DNA of 64,000 nucleotides from Capitella teleta (Eukaryota; Annelida; Polychaeta; Capitellidae), in contig KB300094.1 in assembly GCA_000328365.1 (NCBI GenBank), forward strand, positions 423,598 through 487,597, written 5' to 3'. This document shows positions 53,042 through 64,000 of the stretch, one piece after another (the first letter of the stretch is position 1; each line of letters opens with the position of its first letter). A model generated the notes under the pieces. It did not search any database and was not told the origin of the DNA. It saw nothing but the letters and a program-made list of their open reading frames with translations. A program made the translations under genes and the position numbers.

Positions 53042-53744
53042 AGGGATGGGGAACTGAATTTTAAGTGATGTTCTATTGACTCATAGCACCAATTGATAGC
53101 ATTCCGTGCCAAAAACACCATGCCTGGATGCAAGCGTAAGGAAATAATGCATTCCGAATATCGGGGTTAGCAATGCGCCTATGGGAGAATGGCTTCCATT
53201 GCGAAGTATAGGAGGCAAACGTCAGCTGATGGCTTGGTTTGGCTGATGGCTGATTGGTCCCGTTCCCCTCGTGAAGCTATCGATTTCAGCCAATCAGAGC
53301 AGAGCATCTTCGCCATAAAAGGACATCTTTGTTGTTTACGAAACGAAAGCGCATGCGTGGTGCACTCTGGCTGACCTTTTTACTGTTTCAGGATGAGAAA
53401 CATGGTAGGTGTCCTAGAAAATCGATTTGTTAAAATAAGAAAAATAGCGAAAAATATTTTTTTTTGCGCCTGACTGGTGGCAAAATAATTATTCTATCTA
53501 TTTCCGAAAAGAAAATAAAAAAATATCCAGGGGTTTAGTCGCAGGACACGCTGATATGACGAGGCCCATTGTAAAAGATGGGGAACTCGGTGTTTTATCA
53601 CAGCTCCTGACGTCACGCCTAATTAGCATTATATCTCCCGCGAAATCGTTAGCGATGATATTCCTTGTGTGGGCCAGGCATATGAATCATCTTTGGTGCA
53701 TCAAATAACGACTCAAAGTCCATTTTAACCAGTTCTCCTTCCCT
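53042..53744 (+). mobile_element. TTAA-flanked non-autonomous element, copy 1
   Basis: 703-bp element bounded by TTAA at 53038-53041 and 53745-53748. The termini AGGGATGGGGAACTG and (reversed) AGGGAAGGAGAACTG form the inverted repeat. It is near-identical, in opposite orientation, to 63019-63728. TTAA target sites and short AGGG-type ends suggest a piggyBac-related MITE (inference). It contains a conserved 61-codon frame at 53189-53371 (MASIAKYRRQTSADGLVWLM at its start) and a TGACGTCA palindrome at 53608. Confidence 0.85.
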
Positions 53745-53748
53745 TTAA

Positions 53749-55247
53749 CTTTCTCACATTTTCATCCTGAATGCCATGCCTCACATGCGTTTCATGGTGA
53801 TCGACTGAGTGAAGACCAAGTGACCGTGCTGCAGCCCAGCTGACCCGAGAAGTTTCGCCGATCAATCCACAGGCAAGAGGCAGGGGATTGACACCAAACC
53901 ACCGAAACTTTATTTTAAAACGCAGATAATTGCAGATATAGATTTCATTTTAATAAAAGTTATACTGAAGCGCCTATCTGCTGTCTCTTCCTTCCTGCCA
54001 GTCGACCATTACCGCCAAATTTCTGATCGAGACAGCTTTAATCTAGGATTCGAAGTTGCACCGCAGTTGCTCTTATGGTGATGACGATGATGAAAAATAA
54101 TCGGGGTTCTTCGTTTCTAGGCACTGTCACATTATCTATATGACATCATCTTAACAAAGTGGTTGCAATTGAAATGGATGCTTATACAAAATGTATTCAC
54201 AGAATGGGTTAAAAAGAAGCATGATTGGTTTTGCGATAGCATGCACTGAATGTCTTCATCGCCTGACAATGAAGCTCGTGATTATCACGATGATACTAGT
54301 GCTAGATGCAATGCATATTTTAGCAGTCTATTCAAAACTTCTCTTTGACGGTATCTGATTTCAGAGTTATCAAGCATCCTTCCTTGCAATTCACGATAAA
54401 TCTGCTACTTGACAATATCATTTATAAATGAATGATTTGAAAAATTAAAACATGAACGCCCTGTTAAACGGAATTCATATGCATTATACATGAACTTTTT
54501 GTGACATTTTCTTTTCTCATTTGCTTATCCAGTAAAATTTCCAAGAATTTTAATAGATAGGTACTTCATAAAATGGCTTTAAACATATTTTTGTTTTGGT
54601 ATATATATATTTTTTTTTTTTTGACAAACTTTGAAAGGTTAGTTTCATACACATATCTAATGTCAAAGCGTCCTGGAAGTTGAAATCTATAATGATGCAA
54701 ATGTTGAAATACTGGAAGGTTAGCTGAGTGCTCTCCGTGATCTAGACATAATAAGTGGCCTTATAGTCTTACACTAGCATATAAAGGATACAGTGTTTTG
54801 GTAAACAACTATGTATAATTCCCTGATCTGAGTATATTTTTGAATTAATTTCTAATTATATGTCTTTCTGTTTATGTACTCAACAAGAGGTTGAGAATCA
54901 CATTTTATGCTGTGGTATGTTATTTTTTTATATAATTTATTATTATTAATTTATATAATAATTATATATAATTTATTTATTATTTTTTATATAATTTATG
55001 GAATGGAGGCAAGCGTGGAAGGGCTCGTCGACCAATGTCACAAACCCTCACAAGAGGGGGACATCTATTGTTCTCACTAAGCTCTCTCAACTTTGTTTTA
55101 CAATTGTCGGCAAGAGAATTTTACTCGGTTGATTTCTGAAACCTGGGATTATGGTCGATTCATCCCAATAAATCTTCATCCTGCATGCTACAATAGACAA
55201 TGACACACAACATCCGGCTTTGTAATGTAGTTATGTATATAACTGAG
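53749..55247. other. No gene seen
   Basis: AT-rich spacer between two mobile elements; a TTTATTATT-rich tract at about 54925-55000. Confidence 0.5.
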
Positions 55248-55837
55248 AGTCCGGTAAATCTAGCTCAAAGTGGGCTCGAACCCGGAGATAATTGCAACAC
55301 GAGATATGTCTATATCATTCTACGCAGAAATGAATGCTCTTTCACGTGCTAAAAATTATGAAAACACGTTTCTAAGGAAATACGTCGTAAAACTTTGACG
55401 TAAAAATCAGATTTATGTTCAACAATCACCATGATATCATTAAACTTAAAAGAGAAAAATCAAACACCTTGCACCTTCATAGAAATTTTCAGGTTATGGT
55501 CTTTAAAATACCGCCATGCAATTCAAGGTTAATGTATCGGAAGATGACAACAAAAGCGGAATGAGATTTCGAAAATCTGCTTAATATCAGAGGGAAAAAT
55601 GTTTTATTTATATGTCATAAGATGGCTTTAATGACATCATGGTGGATTTCGAAAAATAAAGAAAATTTTAATTTTTACGAAATAATTTGATGTATTTCCT
55701 CTAAAGCGAGTTCTCTTAATTTTGAGTACATGTATATGAAAGAGCATTCAATTTAGCGTCCAATGATATAAAGATATCTCGTCTTGCAATTATGTCTAGG
55801 TTCGAGCCCACTTAATTTGAGTTAGATTTACAGGACT
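55248..55837. mobile_element. Element with about 75-bp terminal inverted repeats
   Basis: 590 bp. The left end AGTCCGGTAAATCTAGCTCAA, then GTGGGCTCGAACC and ATAATTGCAACACGAGATAT, is mirrored on the right by AGTCCTGTAAATCTAACTCAA, GTGGGCTCGAACC and ATAATTGCAAGACGAGATAT. The interior is AT-rich and non-coding. No second copy in the window. No clear target-site duplication, so the superfamily is unassigned. Confidence 0.8.
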
Positions 55838-56557
55838 GTGAGGGATGATTACGAATGTCACTTATATATTATACTAGGCAGGTATATGATAATTATATAA
55901 TATACCTATAATTTAATAGTTGGCTGTTATGTGGATTTTTTATGAAGTGATAAAATGATTTTTTTTTTTTGTTATGTGGAAGAAGATACTTATGAGCAGG
56001 TTTTCAATATGTTTTATATCATTATTTCCAATTATAATTATTCATATAATTTTAAGAGCAATATATAGTGCCCATAACTAATCTACAGATGCACGAGATA
56101 ATACACAGTAATGGGTTATTTCCAAACCAGGAAGGAAAATCAAATGCATATACAATGCATATGTCTTCATGACGTCATGCATGCATATAGGATACACTAC
56201 ATTGGCAAAGCATGCATCACATCCTCAACAGACCCCATGCATGAAGGTTAAATCAATACAAACACATGCTGAGCAGCAGGTAAGAGATACAAACATGACC
56301 TAATTGGTCTCCACAATGAAAACAGATCAATAGCATATTATATTTCCAAATCACTTGAGCTTCACAAATAATACAATACACTGCTTACAACAGTCTAGAA
56401 ATTTCTGTAATGACGTATACAGTCAACCTGTGTCATACCTACCTGGAGGTCAACTGGTGCATACTCGAAGCTGTTTAAAAGGAGCTGGATGTTGATTAAA
56501 GGTTTCAAACACAATCACACTACCTGGATAAATACCTACCTTTGACTGTTATCATCG

Positions 56558-57855
56558 ATGGGCGCTCAGAAAAGCAAAGCGTCGAGTCATGAAGAAGGTC
56601 GACTGCTGTTGGAGGTGATCAGGAATAACCTGATTGGCAAGGACGCCCAGCAGGATGGACCGTTCGGCAGGAAGACACGTGAGCATCAATTTGGCTCGAT
56701 TCTTGTCGTATTCCTCATGCAAAAATGTCTTTTGATATCCACGCATTCTTCTTTCTCCAGTCGTCTATTGTGATTACACTGCATCGGGAAGGTATGTCTT
56801 ATATGTCCTTGTGCTTTAATGTACAGTAATTTAATTAGTATTATGCACTGTTAATTAGACGGCGTAGTACTGTTTCCATTCAACTATAGCTACCGATGAA
56901 TTTAATAGGGTAACAAATTAACCAGATTGGATAGCACATAGTTCCCAGGCACTAAAATTGATGTCCATATACCCGTTAAATAGTACAATACATTGTTATG
57001 GACTTCAAAAAAAAAAAAAAAAAAAAAACGAATCTTGGATATGCAGTCAGCGAGGTCAGGTGGGGGTTGGGGTGGGGATTGGGGTTTGGGGTTGAAATCA
57101 TGGAAACCCTTAATTGCGCTCTCGGTAAATGTCCTTTGATAACTGAGATCAACTGAGATAACTGAGATTATAATAACACTCGAGCTGACACGATGATCTG
57201 GTTTCCCATTGATCTCTATTTGATCTGCACAGCTTTTCTTGCTAAACAGTTCACGTCATAAAACATGTGTTACGCGAAATAAACTGTTCGTGGACACACA
57301 CCTGTAGAACGTTGATTACACATTTATACACCTGTAAAGGACTTTGTTTACACATTTAACATTGTATCATTATGTTTAAATCATGCTTATCTTATCAAAG
57401 ATATGATCAATGTTTTAAGATAATCATCGTACTAGAGCAGCAAGTAACACATGTTTGTTGTTGTGACCTGATATCAGGTCAGAGAGGTCACCGTGCCATA
57501 CTGTAACTCCGAACGAGGACAAAGACCTTTGTAAAGAGCAGCCATAATTGCATGTGACTGAATACCTACAGGCTTAAACCGTGTTATTCTAATGCATTCT
57601 ATTTCGTTGTCAAAGGGCGTGTGCATTCCTTTCACACACCAACAAGCAAAAGTTATTTCTAACTATAATTGTCACAGTATAACCCCACCCCCTCCCTCCC
57701 TTTGATTTTGTATTTCTTTGTCGCTGCTCTTGTTCACTACCATTGTAATGTAGCCTCAAATTAAGCTACCATTTCTTACCTAAATTGAAATTACAAATGC
57801 CATATGGCTTAGACGCTTATTTTATATATATATCTTGTTTTTGTTTTTGTTTTTG

Positions 57856-57888
<33 letters not shown>

Positions 57889-60800
57889 ACAGATCTCTAC
57901 AATACACCGAGGACTTCATTCTGACCAATGTCCTTCCGTTCTATGCCAATACGCATTCCGCCAGCAGTGCACTTGCGCAGCAAACGACGTTATACCGACA
58001 AGACGCGAGGTCAGTTAATTGGGTCTGCCTAGAATTAACTAATGAATTAATTTACATATTATTCATAGGAAAATAATAGCCAGATGCGTCAACGCAAGTG
58101 ACGATGATGCCGTTATTTTTACCGGTTCGGGAACAACAGGAGGAGTACACAAAGCCATCCATGCACTCCGGTTGGACGATCCTGAAGTCGCGAGGAAGAC
58201 GGTTAGTACATGGTGCACTAAAAGCGCAAATCGTTTAGGTTAAAATGCATACATGCATTCATGTGTTGCCTACATGTATACAAATAAACATAAGGCTGAG
58301 TTTATGAGGCGATAACGTACATATGATAATATATGTTACTATTACACTAAGTATGCCACCAATGTCATTGTACATGAACATAGATTAATAATAATAATAA
58401 TTAATTAATATATTAATGTATTAATTCAAAACATATTAGGCCTACATTGCAATTCCACGTTGTCTTCATTTGATTGAATACGAAGCTTTGCCTTTCGACA
58501 GGTTGTTTTCATTGGTCCATTTGAACACCACTCCAACATTCTTCCATGGAAAGAAACGGGAGCCAAGGTATATTGAGGCATCTATTCAACTTTTCCCCTT
58601 TAACAGCCATCCTTTGACATGTTCTTTTCAACTAGATCCCCTTTTAAATTTCCTCTTTAACATTTCCATCTTGTTTCTCTCCCCTCCTACAGCAGCCCCC
58701 CCTTTTAATATTTTCCCCTTTAACATTTCCCCTCTTCAGCATTTCCCACTTTACTATGCTTTAAAATCCCCCCCAATAACTAATAACTCGTTTCAGGTCA
58801 TCCGAATTAAAGACACAAAAGGGGGAATCGTTGACTTTTCTGACTTATGTCAGCAGCTGGTTGACCATAAACCAAACTTTGAATTCATGATCGGAGCTTT
58901 CTCTGCTGCAAGCAACGTGACTGGCATAGAGACTGACACCGTGGCTGTCTCTGAGATTCTCCACTCTCATGGTGCATTAGCGCTCTGGGATTACGCAACT
59001 GCAGGTATACACGAGACATGCATCCGCGGTTACCATTGATGAATACTTTATTTCCTTCACAGCGCCATACCTCAAGATTGATATGAACCCACCGGGCAAT
59101 GGATACAAAGATGCTGTTTACTTCTCTCCTCATAAATTCATTGGCGGCGTCGGTACACCTGGTACTGTAAAAAAAACCCCACACATTATTGGTGACAGGT
59201 AATATTTCTTATTGTTCTACAGGTGTTCTAGTGGCAAAGAGAACCATGTTTAAGAACGAGATACCTGGCGGGTGTGGTGGCGGAACTGTTGTCTATGTGA
59301 GTTTGAAGGAAATGTTTGTTTTCTTACATACCTCTTTGCGTGACACAGGTATCGAGGGAGAAGCACAAATACATAGAAAAGATCGAGGAAAGGGAAGAGG
59401 GAGGAACGCCTGCCATAGTGGAATCAGTCAGAGCTGGTCTCACCCTCCTCCTAAAAGAAGTAAGCAATAATTCACAACGTTCTTTGGCATCTATATCTTA
59501 TTACGTTTGACCGCAGATGGTGGGAACGCACATAATCGAAGAAAAAGAACGACAATTTTGCAGGTGTGCCATTTCTGTGTGTGCCCTCACTATTGTTATC
59601 TGGTAATGTGAATACAGAATGGCCTTTGAAGCCCTGCAACCAAACAGGAACATCGAGATTCTCGGAAGTGCCGCCCCCAACAGACTGCCCATCTTCTCCA
59701 TTCTCGTTGTTCATCCACAAAGTGGGAAGTTGTTGCATCATAACTTCGTCGCTCGTCTTCTGAATGATTTGTATGGATTGCAAGTCAGAGGCGGTTGCGC
59801 ATGCGCAGGACCTTATGCTGCGGTGAGACATAAGCATGTCTGCGTGCACTTCAATATGATCGAAACCTTGTGTTTTGACCATTGATATTACAATTGCATC
59901 CAGTGCTGTACACACAAAATGTGTTAATCAATATCGTCTGTTATTATTTTCGTAGGATTTGCTCAACATGACTGAGGAGGAAGTTGATGAATACATTAAA
60001 TTTGTACCTAACGGTGCTGCAGACAAAAACGAAGGGTGAGTTTTGAGTTTTATTTTAGCAGCAGACATGTTAAATTATCAATGTTCATGTCCTAAAAGTA
60101 ATTTTGATGGACTGACCTGACTGACAACTATATACATTATAGAACCAGAAATAAAGTAAAATGTCGGTGCAGTGAACATCGCTTAGTTTAAATTGGGTTC
60201 GCTGTATATCTGCAATAAAGAATCCACCTATGCAATCATTAAGTTAGCTGTTTGGTTCAGTGGTACAGCGTTGGACTTTTGGTAAGGGGTTCGATTACCC
60301 TGGGTGACTACAAAAGATAGTCTCTTTGATCGGTACTTAAAATGGGGACATTATAACCAATGAAATAAATATTCGTTATTTATGGCAGCGCTTTAAGCAT
60401 TTCGGTGGATATTATGCTAAACAAAATAAATGATTCATTAATATAATTAGATTAACATTACACTGACAAGACAACTTAAAACTCTCCTCCCGTGGCTCAA
60501 AGTCCTCGTGTACCCCATGTGTGCTAGTACAGTAGTACTTCATCACTGACATACCATTGCACACCTTACGAATAGTTTGAAGCACTTTGAACCATGTTAA
60601 TTCTTGAGTTTTGCGACGAATATTTTTCATGCGCATCTTTACTACAGGGAATACGATGAAGGGTCGTATTGGAACATCTTAAAGTAAGCTCTACATTTGG
60701 CACGGAAATTATCATTTAATATATGCAATCAACCTGTACTATACAGACCAGGATTCGTGCGCTTCAACCTGGCGTATTTCCTCACAGAAGAAACCGTGCG

Positions 60801-61756
60801 ATATATCCTACATGCAGTAAACATGGTGGCCAGTCACGGTTGGAAGTTACTGCCATTTGTACGTATAATTAGTATTCACCCTTTTCGATTAATTACGTAA
60901 TTGGCAGTATGAACCAGATCTGAAAACCGGGGAATGGAGACATAAGTCGTGGGTTCCGAAATGGAGAAGTATTGGAGACATATTCCACATTGAAGTTCAG
61001 AAAGACGGGCCCATGCCTCACCATTCTTGTCTACTAAAGAGTGGGAAGCTTTCGCTTGAGGTAAGATCAATGATCAGTGGCTGATTACGTCAGCATAATG
61101 CTTGGTTGATGCAGAGAATGAAAGCTGATGCCGCTGCTACTCTTAGATTGGCTCATAAGTTGTCCACGGTTAGTATTTTAGAACACGTATATTAATTGAA
61201 TGAACCTGCTTTCATTTGATGAGTCATACTTCTATCTTGTTCCAGAAGTCAGACAAATCGAATCGTGATGATGAATTGGACGCTGTTTTAGTGAGTTGAA
61301 TTTGTATTGCATGATTAGTACGTGTACACAGTGGTATAACTGTTCCTCGTAGGGTGGCAGAAATGGAGATGTGATGTCACCACCAACATGGTTTTTGCTA
61401 CCTGGTGAAGCTCGCAAGTACTTGGCCCGAGATCAAAGCAAAAGTAAGATATTTGATCCCCAAAAATAAACCACAAAATACCCTCTGGTCCCGTGCAATC
61501 ATTCACAGACTTGGATCCAATTACAAACACTCGACGCCACAAGGAATCGAACAGATCAACAATCAATTATTTCCACATTTTTAAAGGAAATTCTTCATCG
61601 ACCAAACTTGAGAGCTTTCGGAATGGACATCTTCAAAGGAGAGCCTCATTGGAAGAAGAAGGCGTTGGGAAGCAACTCAACTTTGCACGAATGACTGGCT
61701 CACAGATACATCTCCCGCACGAACCGTATTTTGAACCGATGTCTCGGGCTGAATGA
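56558..61756 (+). CDS. PLP-dependent class V aminotransferase, cysteine-desulfurase-like
   Basis: Fold-type I PLP enzyme of the class V family. Nineteen coding exons: 56558-56678, 56761-56791, 57893-58009, 58069-58201, 58502-58567, 58797-59004, 59063-59161, 59223-59296, 59349-59459, 59517-59563, 59618-59822, 59956-60035, 60648-60683, 60747-60858, 60908-61060, 61115-61168, 61246-61290, 61353-61443, 61587-61756; 650 residues. Seen: YCDYTASGR, TGSGTTGGVHKA, FEHHSNILPW (stacking His), LWDYA (PLP-binding D221), YFSPHKFIGG (PLP lysine K250), and RGGCACAGPYA, where C398 aligns with the catalytic Cys of SufS-type desulfurases (R-x-G-x-x-C-A-x-P). The first residues MGAQKSKASS fit N-myristoylation. 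A C-terminal extension of about 170 residues is family-specific and partly disordered. Substrate unknown; desulfurase activity is inference. Confidence 0.88.
58585..58796 (+). repeat. Long pyrimidine-rich tract before exon 6 of the aminotransferase
   Basis: Roughly 200 bp at the 3' end of intron 5 made of diverged repeats of the type CCCCTTTAACATTTCC, with C-runs at 58690-58700 and 58770. It adjoins the acceptor TCGTTTCAG. An enlarged polypyrimidine tract is the simplest reading. Confidence 0.7.
60247..60410 (+). mobile_element. tRNA-derived SINE in intron 12 of the aminotransferase
   Basis: A-box-like TGGTTCAGTGGTACAG and B box GGTTCGATTACCC stand about 30 bp apart. The body ends near TATGGCAGCGCTTTAAGCATT. 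It is in the sense orientation of the host gene. No full tRNA cloverleaf. Confidence 0.55.
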
Positions 61757-62240
61757 ACTGCCTTTTTCTTTTCTTTTGTAATAATATTGGTATGGAGTTT
61801 GAAATCTGACTTTGAAGCCTGGCTGTTTATGTGATTATTAATACACGTGATAATGCATGGGAATAAGTGTATGATTGTATCAATGCCTCAACATTATATG
61901 CATCTTGCTTATAAAAGCACACATTAATAAGGGATTACAATTATCAAGTGCTGATGTCAAGGTACCTCATGAATTCAAAAAGCGATCATTATAGTTCTTG
62001 ACTTCTTGTCGGATGATTAATGAGAAACTCAAATTACGAAGATTTCGCCTTTAGTTGCACTCTTATATGTGTACCTAGACATTTGCCCATACACAGTGGT
62101 ATTTAGAATTTATCATGTGCATGCACATGCAGAAAGTGACTACGAATGGAATTCAATAAACTTACATTTTTATTCGTAATGTTAACCTTTTTTCGCATAA
62201 TGCTTATAGCTATGGCTCAGAGTGATGTACAGAAGACTAT
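61757..62240. other. 3' flank of the aminotransferase; no gene seen
   Basis: Probable 3' untranslated region; AATAAT-type polyadenylation words occur at about 61780. No other content recognised. Confidence 0.4.
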
Positions 62241-62503
62241 TTCACTGGTCTCCGGCGCTACTGATAAGAAGCACCGGCACACACCGATGAAAAATCACCC
62301 CTATTTTGGTACATCCATTTCACATGACGTCACTCGGAATTCCTAAGATGTCTCACAAGGCGAGGCGAGTGAAAATGAATTCACAGTATTTGCTGAATAC
62401 GACCAGTTGACTAAATGTTACTATAAATAGCAGCCAATGAGATACCACCTGTCATCGGTGTGTGCCTGTGTCATCATATATATATGACCAGGGAGCTAGT
62501 GAA
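62241..62503. mobile_element. TTCACTGG-family MITE, copy 2
   Basis: 263 bp. Starts TTCACTGGTCTCCGGCGC and ends GACCAGGGAGCTAGTGAAA; inner GGCACACACCGATG and CATCGGTGTGTGCC are complementary. Closely matches 41255-41508, with a small insertion (AGCCAATGAGATACC). Carries TGACGTCA at 62325. It sits about 500 bp past the aminotransferase stop. Confidence 0.82.
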
Positions 62504-62796
62504 AGAAGCCTACTAGAGTGGTGGGTGGACTGAAGCCTCGCAAATGCCCTCAAATGCGCAATATACATTGTATGTTTAAGATGCCAACAAAATTATAAGC
62601 TAAACCTGTAACACGCGTTAAAACATATGCACTCTGGGAAGACTGACGGCTTCCTGAAAGTCGATGTCCAATAACCTTCTGGAACACGGAGTGGATTCAA
62701 GCGTCCAACCATTCAGAAGACTCCAGGAGACTCGTTGATTATGTATACAATAAAATATAATGCTACAATCCCATTTGTTTTTTTTATTTTTATTTT

Positions 62797-62870
62797 TTAT
62801 GTATTTATTTATTTATTTATTTATTTTTTATTTATTTATTTTTTTTTATTTTTTTTTGGGGGGGGGATTA
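62797..62870. repeat. TTTA microsatellite and G-run
   Basis: Imperfect (TTTA)n followed by a T-run and nine consecutive G at about 62859-62867. Confidence 0.9.
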
Positions 62871-63018
62871 TCTGAGTATAAATATATGTGCAAGTAATTG
62901 AACCCCCACAAAGATGTCTTCGATGCACACCCCGAATTAATGCCAGTGAATGATGCAGTAAGCCTATTGAATAAGTAATGATTATTTATAGTGATGGATA
63001 TCAAGATAGCTTCTTTAA

Positions 63019-63728
63019 AGGGAGGGAGAACTGGTTAAAAATTGACTTTGAGTCGTTATTTGATGCACCATAAATGATTCCTATGCCTGGCCCACACAAG
63101 GAATATCATCGCTAACGATTTCGCGGGCGATATATTGCTAACTAGGCGTGACGTCAGCAGCTGTGATGAAACACCGAGTTCCCCATCTGTTACAATGGGC
63201 CTCGTCATATCAGCGTGTCCTGCGACTAAACCCTTGGATATTTTTTTATTTTCTTTTCGGAAATAGATAGAATAATCATTTTGCCACCAGTCAGGCGCGA
63301 AAAAAAAAAAAAAAAAATTCTGCTATTTTTCTTATTTTAACAAGCGATTTTCTAGGACACCTACCATGGTTTCTCATCCTGAAACAATAAAATGGTCAGC
63401 CAGAGTGCACCACGCATGCGCTTTCGTTTCGTAAACAACAGAGATGTCCTTTTATGGCAAAGATGATCTGCTCTGATTGGCTGAAATCGATAGCTTCACG
63501 AGGAGAACGGAACCAACCAGCCATCAGCCAAACCAAGCCATCAGCTGACGTTTGCCTCCTATACTTCGCAATGGAAGCCATTCTCCCATAGGCGCAATGC
63601 TAACCCCGATATTCGGAATGCATTATTTCCTTACGCTTGCATCCAGGCATGGTGTTTTTGGCACTGAATGCTATCAATTGGTGCTATGAGTCAATAAAAC
63701 ATCACTTAAAATTTAGTTCCCCATCCCT
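63019..63728 (-). mobile_element. TTAA-flanked non-autonomous element, copy 2 (inverted)
   Basis: 710 bp bounded by TTAA at 63015-63018 and 63729-63732. Ends AGGGAGGGAGAACTGG and (reversed) AGGGATGGGGAACT. It is the reverse complement of the 53.0-kb copy with only scattered differences; the 61-codon frame is again open (63396-63581, minus). Such closeness suggests recent activity of the family. Confidence 0.87.
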
Positions 63729-63732
63729 TTAA

Positions 63733-64000
63733 GCCGAATGGACGATTTTTGGCATACTAGAGATTGATGAGTTCATTAAGGATTAATCGATGTACACTGT
63801 TGAACATTCTTCCTCTCCTGTATGGCTTGGAAGCACAGGTGCGTTATGATTTAAAAGTCTAGATTATAGTTTCAAGAGAGGTGGTTACATGTTTACAAGG
63901 GACTGTCCACTTCCCTGGGCGAGGCCTAAGAGTGGCCAGTGTTGGACTCTAGAAAAACTCAGCGTTATGGTTTATGCTTCAAAGGGACCAAGTGAAAGCA
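63733..64000. other. No gene seen
   Basis: Short tail of the window with GCGTTATGA at 63841 and GCGTTATGG at 63962. Confidence 0.5.

Noticed and set aside
53189-53371. 61-codon frame shared by both TTAA elements as a real gene
   Set aside because: High element similarity alone keeps it open; no known domain. Kept only as a note under the element.
55270-55285. B-box-like GGTTCGAGCCC in the terminal repeats of the 55-kb element, suggesting a SINE
   Set aside because: No A box at the right distance; the word is part of a long terminal inverted repeat.

Overview
The window is nuclear DNA from an invertebrate animal. It is AT-rich, intron-bearing and full of short non-autonomous transposons. It carries a ciliary tektin, an iduronate-2-sulfatase, SLC16-type transporters and a C-type lectin/sushi receptor. 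Many introns are only about 45-100 bp, with GT-AG borders and consistent phase. I cannot fix the phylum: the mix of genes fits a marine invertebrate (sponge, echinoderm, cephalochordate or similar), and no single feature decides it. No retrovirus-like element was recognised.

Layout. 0.3-1.0 kb: a TA-flanked MITE. 1.4-2.5 kb: a decayed LINE reverse transcriptase on the minus strand. 4.8-8.3 kb: first SLC16 (monocarboxylate-transporter-like) gene, minus, with a tRNA-derived SINE in its last intron. 8.3-13.5 kb: no gene seen, several inverted and direct repeats. 13.6-15.1 kb: single-exon iduronate-2-sulfatase, minus. 15.8-18.7 kb: second SLC16 copy, minus. 18.7-27 kb: no gene seen. 27.75-28.0 kb: 39-bp minisatellite. 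28.2-31.4 kb: tektin-3, plus. 32.3-34.8 kb: membrane C-type lectin with two sushi domains, minus, tail-to-tail with the tektin. 36.5 kb: SINE. 39.2-40.0 kb: small acidic protein with a myristoylation-type N-terminus, plus. 42.0-43.9 kb: ankyrin-repeat (probably ASB/SOCS-box) protein, minus. 45.2-45.6 kb: small E/P/H/C-rich protein, minus. 47.4-47.9 kb: remains of a Tc1/mariner-like transposase. 50.1-50.8 kb: second copy of the TA-flanked MITE. 52.1-52.36 kb: a 22-bp minisatellite made of splice-donor-like words. 53.0 and 63.0 kb: two inverted copies of a 0.7-kb TTAA-flanked element. 55.2-55.8 kb: another element with long terminal inverted repeats. 56.6-61.8 kb: a 19-exon PLP-dependent class V aminotransferase (cysteine-desulfurase-like), plus, myristoylation-type N-terminus.

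The genes do not form one pathway. Notable points are the two transporter copies flanking the sulfatase, whose exons stay nearly identical while much of their introns differ; the preserved desulfurase-type cysteine in the aminotransferase; a strongly repeated, strand-biased word GCGTTATGA; repeated TGACGTCA palindromes partly carried by MITEs; and the splice-donor minisatellite. Exon models were assembled by hand from splice signals, reading phase and protein similarity; lengths in codons add up exactly for every multi-exon gene, but no transcript evidence was available.
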